Source: Paenibacillaceae bacterium (GTDB lineage Bacteria > Bacillota > Bacilli > Paenibacillales > Paenibacillaceae). From it: a stretch of DNA of 64,000 nucleotides. The notes below the pieces were generated by a model. That model worked only from the letters and a program-made list of their open reading frames with translations, had not been told where the DNA came from and did not search any database. Below, one piece after another: positions 7,799-15,970 of the stretch (the stretch's first letter is position 1; each line of letters begins with the position of its first letter). Where the stretch lies: assembly GCA_900766135.1 (NCBI GenBank), contig CAAFUF010000001.1, positions 1-64,000 of the forward strand, written 5' to 3'. The position numbers and the translations under genes were made by a program.

Positions 7799-9139
7799 AT
7801 GGGGAAATATTTTGGAACGGATGGCGTAAGAGGGATTGCAAATAAAGAGTTGACGGCCGAGCTGGCTTACCAGATTGGACGTTGCGGCGGTTATGTGCTG
7901 GCTGGGCAGGTTCCTAAGCCAAAGGTTGTCATCGGCATGGATACGCGCATTTCGGGCGTTATGCTGGAGTCTGCGCTGGTGGCGGGGATGCTCTCGATCG
8001 GCGCGGATGTCATTCGCCTGGGCGTCGTTACGACACCGGCCGTGGCTTATTTGACCCGCTTGCTGCAAGCGGACGCGGGCGTGATGATCTCCGCCTCCCA
8101 CAATCCGGTGGAGGATAACGGGATCAAGTTTTTCGGCAGTGACGGCTTTAAGCTGTCGGATGACACGGAGCTGCAAATCGAAGAACTGCTCGACAAGACC
8201 GTCGACGAGTTGCCGCGGCCGATCGGCGGCGGTTTGGGTACGGTGACGGTTGACAACGAATCGAAGCTGAAGTACCTCGATCATCTGAAAACGACGATCA
8301 GCTCTTCGTTTAAAGGACTGAAGGTGGTGCTGGACTGCGCGAACGGGGCGGCTTACGAGCTGGCACCGAAGTTATTCCGTGAGTTGGGTGCCGAAGTGCA
8401 TACGCTGGCAGCCGAGCCGAACGGCCTGAACATCAACGATCATTGCGGGTCCACGCATCCGGAGCGGCTCAAAGAGGAAGTCGTACGACTGGGCGCGCAT
8501 CTTGGGCTTGCTTTTGATGGGGATGCGGACCGGCTGATCGCCATCGATGAGTTAGGCGAAGAGGTGGATGGCGACTACATCCTGTGCATTTGCGGCGACG
8601 CGATGAACAAAGCCGGCAAGCTGAAAGACAGCACGGTCGTTTCGACGGTCATGAGCAATTTCGGCTTCTACAAAGCAACCAAGAAACTGGGGCTGGCTAC
8701 TCAACAGACCGCGGTCGGCGACCGCTACGTGATGGCGGAAATGCTGCGCGGCGGCTATAATCTGGGCGGGGAGCAATCCGGGCACGTGATTTTCCTGGAC
8801 TATAATACAACCGGGGACGGGATTTTGACGGCGATCCAGCTGGTTGATACGCTGCTGGCTTCCGGCAAGCCGCTCAGTGAGCTGAAGAAGGTCATGAAGC
8901 AGTATCCGCAGGTGCTGGTGAACGTTCGCGTACAGGATAAGAGCAAGTTCGGCGGAAACGCCTTGATCGCCGAAGCGATTGCCGAAGTAGAGCAAGAGCT
9001 GGGCGATAACGGGCGCGTGCTGGTCCGGCCTTCGGGAACGGAATCCCTCATCCGCGTTATGGCTGAAGGGCCGGAGAAGGCGGAGCTGGAGAAGCTGGTT
9101 GCGCAAATCGTAGAGGTCGTGGAGAAACAGCTGGTGTAA
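7799..9139 (+). CDS. glmM: Phosphoglucosamine mutase
   Basis: It converts glucosamine-6-phosphate to glucosamine-1-phosphate for UDP-GlcNAc and peptidoglycan synthesis. All four family signatures of this 446-residue protein are visible. They are GTDGVRGIAN at the N-terminus, the phosphoserine loop SASHNP with Ser100, the metal-binding DGDADR, and the phosphate-binding RPSGTESLIRVM near the C-terminus. AAGGAG lies upstream of the ATG. It follows cdaR by 100 bases on the same strand. Its homologue also binds and inhibits CdaA in Bacillus. The product of the next gene, glmS, makes its substrate. Confidence 0.97.
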   Translation: MGKYFGTDGVRGIANKELTAELAYQIGRCGGYVLAGQVPKPKVVIGMDTRISGVMLESALVAGMLSIGADVIRLGVVTTPAVAYLTRLLQADAGVMISASHNPVEDNGIKFFGSDGFKLSDDTELQIEELLDKTVDELPRPIGGGLGTVTVDNESKLKYLDHLKTTISSSFKGLKVVLDCANGAAYELAPKLFRELGAEVHTLAAEPNGLNINDHCGSTHPERLKEEVVRLGAHLGLAFDGDADRLIAIDELGEEVDGDYILCICGDAMNKAGKLKDSTVVSTVMSNFGFYKATKKLGLATQQTAVGDRYVMAEMLRGGYNLGGEQSGHVIFLDYNTTGDGILTAIQLVDTLLASGKPLSELKKVMKQYPQVLVNVRVQDKSKFGGNALIAEAIAEVEQELGDNGRVLVRPSGTESLIRVMAEGPEKAELEKLVAQIVEVVEKQLV

Positions 9140-9177
9140 CGATCGGACTTCTTGTTATGGATATAGGACTTTAAGGA

Positions 9178-9215
9178 CCGCCGGACGGGAGAGTTTTCCT
9201 GTTCGGCGGTTTTTG
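9178..9215 (+). terminator. Intrinsic terminator of cdaA-cdaR-glmM
   Basis: CCGCCGGAC pairs with GTTCGGCGG (one G-T pair), followed by TTTTT. It separates glmM from the independently transcribed glmS unit. Confidence 0.85.
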
Positions 9216-9270
9216 GTTCCGGGCCGAGAGGACAAAAGGCCTCATTTGCTGAAACAGGACAAGTTGATCA

Positions 9271-9299
9271 TTGCCAAAACGTGTGAAGGTGCATATAAT
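9271..9299 (+). promoter_or_regulatory. SigA-type promoter of glmS
   Basis: TTGCCA, a 17-base spacer and TATAAT, about 50 bases ahead of the ribozyme. Near consensus. Confidence 0.8.
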
Positions 9300-9339
9300 T
9301 AAGCATATTCGAGCAAAGAAAGCGAGGGTAGTCAGGTTT

Positions 9340-9622
9340 ACCGGAAGTTAAGCGCCAGAACTTCATTGTGCGCGTACGTTGGGATCGCAGAGAGCAACCA
9401 GGCGCTCTCAGGGGACGATGCCGATCGGGCAGGGGCGGAAGGCTAGCCTGTCGGCGGCAGCAGGGAACCTGGAGACGTTAGCGAACCCAAAGGGTACGGC
9501 AAAGCGAAGTTGACGAGGTGGAGGTGTTCGGAATGTTCGGCGGGGGCCTCCCGGTGCTGCATCGCACCGTAACTGCATCGGCAAAAGGAACGGGCGACCG
9601 TTCCCACAAACCGTGCGGGCAG
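9340..9622 (+). ncRNA. glmS ribozyme-riboswitch
   Basis: This self-cleaving RNA uses glucosamine-6-phosphate as its catalytic cofactor and lowers glmS expression when product is plentiful. Diagnostic core segments are present: AGCGCCAGAACTT with the expected cleavage site between 9351 and 9352, then GAAGTTGACGAGGTGGAGG, TCGGAATGTTCGGCGG, and GCCTCCCGG. These are followed by the P3 hairpin (GGTGC/GCACC) and a P4-like hairpin (GGAACGG/CCGTTCC) inside a CTGC/GCAG stem. The P1 region is longer than in Bacillus subtilis, with an extra hairpin-rich insertion between 9370 and 9505. The 3' limit is approximate. Confidence 0.93.
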
Positions 9623-9872
9623 ATGGATTATCGCATTCATCGATCTTTCATGAATGTACGTAAGCAAGCAACGCGGAAGCATCCGCGGTAGACGGAGCAA
9701 CTTGGGCATTCGTGAAAATATGGTTGAAAATTGCAGAACGGTCTGCTTTTGACCAAACCTTTTTTTGACAATTGAATAGTTCTGTCTCGGTATACCGCGT
9801 GAGTATTCTTCCGCGTTCCGCTTCTTACGGTCAAAAACCATCTTGTAAGAATGAAACGGAGGATAAAATATT
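9623..9872 (+). other. Long leader between ribozyme and glmS
   Basis: About 250 bases separate the ribozyme from the glmS start. There is a small GCGGA/TCCGC hairpin near 9680. I see no ORF with a ribosome site, no terminator, and only a poorly spaced TTGACA (near 9768) with TATACC. It looks like untranslated leader. Confidence 0.5.
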
Positions 9873-11705
9873 ATGTGTGGTATTGTTGGATATATTGGGA
9901 ATCGGGATACGCAGTCGGTGTTGCTTGAAGGGTTGAAGAAGCTGGAGTACCGCGGGTACGACTCGGCAGGCATCGCGGTGTTTACGACGGATGGCTTGAA
10001 AATCGCGAAATCGCTGGGGCGTCTGGCGAACCTGGAGTCGAAGCTGGAAGGCGCACCGCTCAAGGGATCGGCCGGGATCGGCCATACCCGCTGGGCTACG
10101 CACGGCAAACCGTCTGACGTGAATTCCCATCCGCATACCGACCATACCCAGAAGTTTTCGGTCGTGCATAACGGGATTGTCGAAAATTATCTGGAGTTGA
10201 AGGAAGAGCTGATCGAGCAAGGGTATGTTTTCGTATCGGAAACGGATACCGAGGTCATTTCCCATCTGGTGGCCCGCGAATATCAAGGGGATATCGTGAA
10301 AGCCGTTCAGAAAGCGATCCGTTATATGCGCGGCGCTTTTGCGCTTGGGGTCCTGACGGAGTATGAACCCGACAAGCTGGTAGCCGTTCGTCAAGCCAGC
10401 CCGCTCATTATCGGTCTCGGCGAAGGCGAGAACTTTATCGGATCCGACATTCCGGCCTTGTTGAACTATACGCGGAACGTGTATATTCTGAACGACGGCG
10501 AGATGGCAGTGCTGACGAAGGATGCTGTCGAATTGATGACGATCGAAGGGAATTTTATTTCTCGGGAAATGATTCGTGTCGATTGGGACGCCGTAACCGC
10601 GGAAAAAGGCGGGTTCGATCATTTCATGCTGAAAGAGATCCACGAGCAGCCGAAGGCTTACCGCGACACGATGCTGGGACGCATCGACGAAAGCGGGCGC
10701 AAGGTCGTGCTTCCGGGCCTGAAACTGTCGGATGAGAAAATCCGCAGCCTGACCTCGATTCATGTCATCGCCTGCGGTACGGCATATAATGCCGGGCTGG
10801 TCGGCGGGACGGCGATTGAGCAGTTGGTACGCATTCCGGTGATGAACGACGTTGCTTCGGAATATCGTTACCGTTCACCGCTGATTACGCCGGAGACGCT
10901 CGTGATCGTGGTCAGCCAATCCGGCGAAACGGCGGATACGTTGGCAGCGCTGCGTGAAGCGCAAGCGAACGGCGCACACGTCTTGGCCATCACCAACGTG
11001 GTTGGCAGCTCGATCGCCCGCGATGCGGACGATGTGATCGCGACGTTGGCCGGACCGGAGATCGCCGTCGCTTCGACGAAGGCGTATACGTCCCAACTGA
11101 TCGCGTTCTACCTGCTTGGCCTGTATATGGCTCAAGTGCGCGGCACGCAAAGCGCGGACGATGTGGCTCATGTCATCGCGGCCATGCAGTCGCTGCCGGA
11201 GCAAGTGGAAAACATGCTGGCTCAAGCCGACACGGTGAAAGCTTACGCCGAACAAATCGCCGGCCATGAGCATCTGTTCTTCATCGGCCGCGGCCTCGAC
11301 TATTCCGTCGTGCAGGAAGGCTCGTTGAAGCTGAAGGAGATTTCCTACATCCACTCCGAAGCGTACGCTGCCGGCGAGTTGAAGCACGGCACGCTGGCCT
11401 TGATCGAAGAAGGCGTTCCGGTGATCGCGCTTGCGACCCAGGTAACCGTGCTGGAGAAAACCGTCAGCAACATCAAGGAAGTGAAGGCCCGCGGTGCAGA
11501 CGTCATGGCGATCACGCACGAAGAACACGTGCCTGACCTGTTGAAGTCTGTTGACCAAGCGCTGGCCATTCCGAAGACGCTGCCGCTGCTGACGCCGGCC
11601 TTGTCCGTCGTCCCGCTGCAACTGCTTGCGTACTACGCAGCCCTGGCTCGCGGCAACGACGTCGACAAGCCGCGGAACCTGGCGAAGAGCGTGACGGTGG
11701 AGTAA
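9873..11705 (+). CDS. glmS: Glutamine-fructose-6-phosphate aminotransferase (isomerising)
   Basis: It makes glucosamine-6-phosphate from fructose-6-phosphate and glutamine, the first step of hexosamine synthesis. The 610-residue length is typical. The N-terminal glutaminase domain begins MCGIVGYIG with the nucleophile Cys2 and contains KLEYRGYDSAG and GHTRWATHG. Two SIS sugar-binding domains follow (IACGTAYNAG, VSQSGETADT, AYTSQLI, FIGRG). It ends KPRNLAKSVTVE as the family does. AACGGAGG precedes the ATG. Expression is controlled by the upstream ribozyme. Confidence 0.97.
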   Translation: MCGIVGYIGNRDTQSVLLEGLKKLEYRGYDSAGIAVFTTDGLKIAKSLGRLANLESKLEGAPLKGSAGIGHTRWATHGKPSDVNSHPHTDHTQKFSVVHNGIVENYLELKEELIEQGYVFVSETDTEVISHLVAREYQGDIVKAVQKAIRYMRGAFALGVLTEYEPDKLVAVRQASPLIIGLGEGENFIGSDIPALLNYTRNVYILNDGEMAVLTKDAVELMTIEGNFISREMIRVDWDAVTAEKGGFDHFMLKEIHEQPKAYRDTMLGRIDESGRKVVLPGLKLSDEKIRSLTSIHVIACGTAYNAGLVGGTAIEQLVRIPVMNDVASEYRYRSPLITPETLVIVVSQSGETADTLAALREAQANGAHVLAITNVVGSSIARDADDVIATLAGPEIAVASTKAYTSQLIAFYLLGLYMAQVRGTQSADDVAHVIAAMQSLPEQVENMLAQADTVKAYAEQIAGHEHLFFIGRGLDYSVVQEGSLKLKEISYIHSEAYAAGELKHGTLALIEEGVPVIALATQVTVLEKTVSNIKEVKARGADVMAITHEEHVPDLLKSVDQALAIPKTLPLLTPALSVVPLQLLAYYAALARGNDVDKPRNLAKSVTVE

Positions 11706-12004
11706 AGGCGTAAGGGAGAATCAAAGTCTCCAAATAAAATAAAGAATTAGATTAAAAACAAGTGTTAGACCTAAGTCCATTTAGCACCATTTCAGAGTCA
11801 CATGCGAAAGCAGCTGTTACTATGAAGAACACAACAAATTTGTGGCTAGACTAGCGTTCGTAGGGACAGCTGCAATAGATAGTACTTCAAGAGAAAACCA
11901 CCCGTTTAACGGGTGGTTTTAATTAATGATAAGAATAGTGTTACTTCACATACCTTTTATAAGAGGTAGTCTTTAAAGTATAAAAAGATAAAGTGCAGAG
12001 TATA
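11706..12004. other. AT-rich intergenic region after glmS
   Basis: About 300 bases clearly richer in A and T than glmS. Apart from the terminator at 11894-11920 I see no gene, repeat or promoter here that I can support. It marks the edge of an AT-rich patch reaching to about 13.5 kb. Confidence 0.5.
11894..11920. terminator. Symmetric (bidirectional) terminator
   Basis: AAAACCACCCG and CGGGTGGTTTT form a nearly perfect stem with A and T tracts on both sides. It could stop glmS read-through and the leftward pentapeptide transcript. Confidence 0.8.
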
Positions 12005-12610
12005 TTAATCTACCTTGGCACCATGTGAAAGCGTATATAAGATGGCCTGTTCTTTATCCAATCTCATGCCAGAGATGGTGAATGCCTTAAAGTCTACTCC
12101 ATTCATGTTCGCTCCTCTTACATCAGCACCATGCAACTTAGCTTTCGAAAAGGAAGCCAAAGTAAGATCAGCGCCTCTTAAATCGGCTTTCTCTAGGTTT
12201 GCTCCTGAAAAGTCTACTTCCAGAAATCTCACCTCTCGTAAATCTTGCCTTACTAATCTTGCATTTCTCAATATTGTATATGACCAGTCTCCTTTTGAAA
12301 TTGTAAATCCGTCCAGTGTCGAATCTGTAAAATCCGAGCCGGTCATCTTACATGTAACAAATTTTGAACAAAAGAGATTTGTTCGACTGAAGTTGCAGTT
12401 TTCAAAAGCTGATTCATTATGAATGGAGCCATTCAATGAGGCACCTTGAAAATCGCACTCGACGAATCGGCAGTTAATTGAATTTATTTCGTCCAGCACC
12501 CCGTTAGCGAAAGAGCAACGTGTAAAGGTACAGTTAGTTAGTTCACCGTATCTCATGTCCTGTCCACTAAAGTTTACCTCTGAGTAATTCTGTCTATGAT
12601 GTTGAAACAT
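12005..12610 (-). CDS. Pentapeptide-repeat protein
   Basis: This is a 201-residue protein made almost wholly of A(D/N)LxX-type repeats: FSGANLEKADLRGADLTLASF is the clearest run, with more degenerate repeats in the N-terminal half. Such proteins fold as a right-handed four-sided beta-helix. Some (Qnr, MfpA) mimic DNA and protect gyrase, but most have no known role, and nothing here assigns one. GGAGG precedes the ATG. It lies 34 bases after the Hfq-like gene on the same strand, so the two probably share a transcript. The AT-rich composition differs from glmS and suggests transfer. Confidence 0.85.
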   Translation of the reverse strand: MFQHHRQNYSEVNFSGQDMRYGELTNCTFTRCSFANGVLDEINSINCRFVECDFQGASLNGSIHNESAFENCNFSRTNLFCSKFVTCKMTGSDFTDSTLDGFTISKGDWSYTILRNARLVRQDLREVRFLEVDFSGANLEKADLRGADLTLASFSKAKLHGADVRGANMNGVDFKAFTISGMRLDKEQAILYTLSHGAKVD

Positions 12611-12644
12611 TCTTTACCTCCAATGAAAATTAAAATAACCGACT

Positions 12645-12872
12645 TTATCGGAACAACTGGTCAGCAACGATAGTGGATACGGCATGCTTATAAACCATGT
12701 TTAGTGTTCTGCTTTCGGAACGGGTTAAGATAACGTAGCTATCAAACAGTTCGATTACTCCTTTAATACGTACTCCATTAGTAGTTATGATTGTGCATTC
12801 CGTTTTATTTTTCCTTAAGGCGTTCAGCAGAAAGTCTTGACTCATAGTTAAATGCTCTTCTTTTTCTTTCAT
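12645..12872 (-). CDS. Hfq-like RNA chaperone (short, divergent)
   Basis: The 75-residue product has both Sm motifs of Hfq. Sm1 is CTIITTNGVRIKGVIELFD with NG at 32-33 and FD at 43-44. Sm2 is MVYKHAVSTIV, with the YKHA tetrad at 61-64 that lines the RNA-binding pore. The N-terminal SQDFLLNALRKNK matches the Hfq alpha-helix. I prefer the ATG at 12872 because AAGG lies about nine bases upstream. A longer frame to 13013 adds residues unlike Hfq. It is AT-rich, not near miaA (the usual hfq neighbour), and followed by a pentapeptide-repeat gene. It may be an additional, acquired Hfq. The assignment to the Hfq/LSm family is firm but the role is not. Confidence 0.82.
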   Translation of the reverse strand: MKEKEEHLTMSQDFLLNALRKNKTECTIITTNGVRIKGVIELFDSYVILTRSESRTLNMVYKHAVSTIVADQLFR

Positions 12873-13056
12873 CTGGTCCAACCTTTCCAAGGATAAATTG
12901 TATCGCAAATGTAAATAGCAGTCATTTTTAATATAGCATACGCCTGTCAAGGCCCTGGTTATTTTATTTCTAAAGTCAAGTGCTTTAATTTTGAAAAGGC
13001 CAGGTATAAGCAAGTTGTAAAATGGAACATATGTTTTCTTCGTTCCGTTTCAACTC

Positions 13057-13305
13057 ATGACGGCCGGTAATGTTATTGCAGCTTCAATGCTGACTCCGTT
13101 TTATCGCAATCAAGGAGCGTTCCTGCCAGCACCTAATGGTATTCAGGGAGCTATGCACCTTGTATATGGAGGGGGAACAGTAGTGGATTATGCCGCCAAC
13201 CTCGCTTTTATTGCAATGGTTACATGCGGGCTCACTATTTTTCTGCTCGCTTGGCCAAGTAAGGCAGGCGTAATTCAACAAAATATGGGACAAAAAGCAG
13301 CCTAA
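13057..13305 (+). pseudogene. C-terminal remnant of a membrane protein (possible)
   Basis: The 82 codons encode a stretch like the end of an ABC-2/DUF3533-type membrane protein: NGIQGAMHLVYGGGTVVDYA followed by one hydrophobic helix (LAFIAMVTCGLTIFLLAW) and a short polar tail. No ribosome site precedes the ATG, and the N-terminal domains such a protein needs are missing. I read it as a 5'-truncated gene, but a small single-helix protein cannot be excluded. Confidence 0.4.
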
Positions 13306-13794
13306 CCCATGAGTTGGTAACTAGGGCTTTGGCGACTAAAATTGCGCATGAAGTGAACCGGAAAAATAATGTTGGATGTATGCTGGCTGCTCTTGCTCCC
13401 TATTCACAAACTCCGTAGAATCAAGGGCTCCTGTCTAAGACTATATTTTCTTCGGACAATCTGATTCATTACAATAAAGTGTTGTTCTGAACAATTTTGT
13501 TCAAATAACATCAGGGGCCGTCCTACGGCATGAGGACGGTCCACTTCTGTTTATGGGGCAAGTTGACGATCACAAGGAACAAAGCGAAGGCTATTCGCAA
13601 ACCGCATCCGTTGAATCAAAATGCGATATAGCGGTAGAAATAACCGGGCTGCGATGGATATCACGATCTATCCTGTTGGGCTAAGTGCTAACAAATGTTT
13701 TTCAGAAAGTTTGAGAACACCGCTGAATTCATCCACTTTCCCTCGTCTACATTTACAGAAGGACCAAATCACTGGGAAAGGTTGTTGATTTTGA
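13306..13794. other. Gene-poor region with one strong hairpin
   Basis: Nearly 490 bases without a supported gene. The notable element is a hairpin at 13515-13542 (GGGCCGTCCT with AGGACGGTCC) followed by a weak T-rich tract. Short open frames occur, for example 43 codons from 13553 and coding-like residues from 13310 to 13425, but none has a ribosome site or a product I recognise. It may be decayed sequence from the AT-rich patch. Confidence 0.45.
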
Positions 13795-14190
13795 ATGGGA
13801 GCACAAATTTACGCGTATCTCATGTCGGAGGATGCGAGAAGCCAGGCCAACTTCTACATCGAATCTTTGGGCGGAGAAATTCAGTTTCTTGCGACCTATG
13901 GGGAGGCACCGGGAACGCCGGAAGCGATGAAGGATAAAGTCATGCATTTGGCCGTGAATGTAGCGGGGGCAAACACGCTTATGTTCGCAGATTCTTTGGA
14001 GCCGGTTTCGTATCATCGCAGCACCAGCCTTTCCTTGGTTTATGATGATCTGGCGGAAGCCACGGCGGCCTATGCCAACCTAAGTCAAGGCGGTGTGAGC
14101 AAGTATCCCTTTGAGCTTCAACCCTGGGGGGCTCATTACGGGGAAGTGATCGATCAATTCGGCGTCACGTGGATGATCACCAAACAGTAA
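13795..14190 (+). CDS. VOC-family protein (PhnB/glyoxalase-like)
   Basis: The 131-residue protein has the paired beta-alpha-beta-beta-beta modules of the vicinal-oxygen-chelate fold. It begins with the PhnB-like phrase AYLMSEDARSQANFYIESLGGE and ends WGAHYGEVIDQFGVTWMI, a hallmark of the PhnB/DUF1428-like branch. Function in this branch is usually unknown; members include resistance proteins and metal-dependent isomerases. A weak AAAGG lies rather far upstream. A strong terminator follows, so it is probably its own unit. Confidence 0.85.
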   Translation: MGAQIYAYLMSEDARSQANFYIESLGGEIQFLATYGEAPGTPEAMKDKVMHLAVNVAGANTLMFADSLEPVSYHRSTSLSLVYDDLAEATAAYANLSQGGVSKYPFELQPWGAHYGEVIDQFGVTWMITKQ

Positions 14191-14195
14191 GCTTC

Positions 14196-14227
14196 GGCTG
14201 TCGAGGTCAACGCCTCGACGGCTTTTT
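14196..14227 (+). terminator. Intrinsic terminator of the VOC gene
   Basis: GGCTGTCGAGG pairs with CCTCGACGGCT around a short loop, followed by TTTTT. Confidence 0.85.
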
Positions 14228-14259
14228 ACTTTGCGGCTGTTTTAGGATCTTAGCCCAAC

Positions 14260-14313
14260 TTGACGCCAATGGACTCAGCGGGTTATCATTTACTCAACGA
14301 TCGTTTAGTGAAA
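14260..14313 (+). promoter_or_regulatory. Promoter and TetR operator of the tetR gene
   Basis: TTGACG (14260-14265), a 17-base spacer and TTATCA (14283-14288) form a promoter. Immediately downstream, ACTCAACGATCGTTTAGT is an inverted repeat with one mismatch per arm. A related site lies ahead of the ABC genes, which supports autoregulation by the TetR protein encoded just downstream. Confidence 0.7.
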
Positions 14314-14329
14314 GGAAAGGGGGCGACCA

Positions 14330-14962
14330 ATGCCTACCGAGCGAAAAGCAACCAACCGAATGACCAGCCGGGATCTGCAGGCCGCCGAACGCCGGCAGCA
14401 AATCCTTGATATCGCCAAACGGCTGTTTGCGGAGAAGGGATATCATGCGACCTCCATGCGCGAATTAAATAAAGAGATCGGCATGGCGGAGGCGTTGACT
14501 TATCATTATTTTCCCGGAGGAAAGCTTGAAATTTTGAAAGCGGTGCTGCAAACCGCGCAGGAAGACAGAATTTCCAAGTTTGTGGAGTTTTTTAGGGATT
14601 TGTTTCAAAGCGGGGCGCAGTTAAAGGAGGTTTTGCTACCGTTAATCGAGGGCATCAACCAGCGGATTCTGGAAGATCGGCCTTACTTTCAGATTTGGAT
14701 GCGCGAGCGCAATTTGCTTGGCCAAGAGATGCAGGATGCCTTACATGAACTGACAAGACAACCGTTCGAGGCCCTGGCGGATTATTTATCAAAGTTAGCT
14801 GCCCGGGGAGACGTCCGAAGCATGGATTTTGAGATGGCGTCTTCGCAGTTTTTGTCCCATATTGTGGCCCTCGTCGTCCGGGAAGGCTTGAATGGCCGGG
14901 TCCTTCGGCGGGAAGAGATGCGGCGGATCGCCGATTTTTATGTACAAATGTGGTCGATGTAA
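14330..14962 (+). CDS. TetR/AcrR-family transcriptional repressor
   Basis: The 210-residue protein has an N-terminal TetR helix-turn-helix: RRQQILDIAKRLFAEKGYHATSMRELNKEIGMAEALTYHYF, residues about 22-65. A variable ligand-binding C-terminal domain follows. GGAAAGGGGG precedes the ATG. Palindromic sites of one type lie ahead of this gene and of the ABC transporter that follows, so it most likely represses itself and the transporter until a ligand is bound. The ligand is not evident from the sequence. Confidence 0.88.
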   Translation: MPTERKATNRMTSRDLQAAERRQQILDIAKRLFAEKGYHATSMRELNKEIGMAEALTYHYFPGGKLEILKAVLQTAQEDRISKFVEFFRDLFQSGAQLKEVLLPLIEGINQRILEDRPYFQIWMRERNLLGQEMQDALHELTRQPFEALADYLSKLAARGDVRSMDFEMASSQFLSHIVALVVREGLNGRVLRREEMRRIADFYVQMWSM

Positions 14963-14969
14963 ATTTTTT

Positions 14970-15003
14970 TTGATTATTTCACTCAACGAACGTTCAATAA
15001 AAC
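14970..15003 (+). promoter_or_regulatory. Promoter with second TetR operator, upstream of the ABC genes
   Basis: TTGATT, 17 bases and TTCAAT make a weak promoter. CACTCAACGAACGTTCAATA sits inside and over it. It shares CTCAACGA-CGTT with the site upstream of tetR. Confidence 0.65.
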
Positions 15004-15040
15004 TTTAAAAACACACCTAAATAAAAGGAGGGGACCCGTG

Positions 15041-15970
15041 ATGCAAGAAATCATCCGCACCGAACACCTGACCCAACGTTATGGCAACCGAAAGGTCGTT
15101 GACGATGTATCGATTACGGTTAAGAAAGGAGAAATCTATGGGTTCCTGGGCCTGAACGGCGCGGGCAAAACAACGACGATCCGCTGTTTGCTCGGCATGA
15201 TCAAGCCTACCTCGGGGGAGGTCCGGCTCTTCGGCAAAAGGTTGGCCGGGGGAGGAGAAGCGCTCTGGAAACGTGTCGGTTATCTGGTGGAGACACCGGC
15301 GGCTTACCCTGGATTTACGGTAAGGGAGAACTTGAAGCTGTTTGCGAAACTGCGTGGAATCCGGGAGCAGAGTGCCGTGGAGGCCGTTATGGAGAAGCTG
15401 CAAATGAGTGACTATGCGGATACTCAAGCCAGACATTTATCGCTGGGCAATGCGCAAAAGCTGGGTCTGGCCAAAGCGATGCTGCATCGCCCGGACATCC
15501 TGATTCTGGACGAACCCACCAATGCGCTCGATCCGGCCGGGATCGTTGAAGTCCGCGAATTGCTCCGGAATTTGGCCGAATGTGAAGGGGTAACCGTCTT
15601 TATCTCCAGCCATATTTTAGAGGAGATTTCGAAAATCGCCACTCGCATCGGGATTATTCATCGCGGCGTGCTTCTGCAGGAGTTGTCGGCGGACGAATTT
15701 GAACATCTTCGGCAAAAACGATTGGAAGTGGGGGTCTACGATCAAACGGAGGCGGCACGAGTGGTCCTGGCCAACGCCGGATACCCAGTCCGAATCACCG
15801 ATAACGGGCGGTTGGAGGTGTCGGACGAACGTGCCGTTCGGCGACCGGAGGCCGTGGCGAAGCTGCTGACGGACGCGTGTCTTCCGCTTGCTTTATTGAA
15901 GGTAGAGGAAGAAGATCTGGAAGCCTATTTTCTAAAAACGATTGGAGCGAAGGGAGCAGTTCACGTATGA
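15041..15970 (+). CDS. ABC transporter ATP-binding protein (BcrA/CcmA type)
   Basis: This is the nucleotide-binding half of an ABC-2 transporter. Within 309 residues are Walker A GLNGAGKTT, the signature LSLGNAQKLGLA (a variant of LSGGQ), Walker B ILILDEPTNALDP and the switch histidine in FISSHIL. A C-terminal extension of about 90 residues is typical of bacitracin- and lantibiotic-exporter ATPases. GGAGGGG precedes the ATG at 15041; a GTG three bases earlier is possible. Its stop overlaps the permease start in ATGA, so the two are translationally coupled. The adjacent TetR gene and shared operator suggest induction by a toxic compound. Confidence 0.92.
   Translation: MQEIIRTEHLTQRYGNRKVVDDVSITVKKGEIYGFLGLNGAGKTTTIRCLLGMIKPTSGEVRLFGKRLAGGGEALWKRVGYLVETPAAYPGFTVRENLKLFAKLRGIREQSAVEAVMEKLQMSDYADTQARHLSLGNAQKLGLAKAMLHRPDILILDEPTNALDPAGIVEVRELLRNLAECEGVTVFISSHILEEISKIATRIGIIHRGVLLQELSADEFEHLRQKRLEVGVYDQTEAARVVLANAGYPVRITDNGRLEVSDERAVRRPEAVAKLLTDACLPLALLKVEEEDLEAYFLKTIGAKGAVHV

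Noticed and set aside
13553..13684. 43-codon frame in the gene-poor region
   Set aside because: No ribosome site and no recognisable family.
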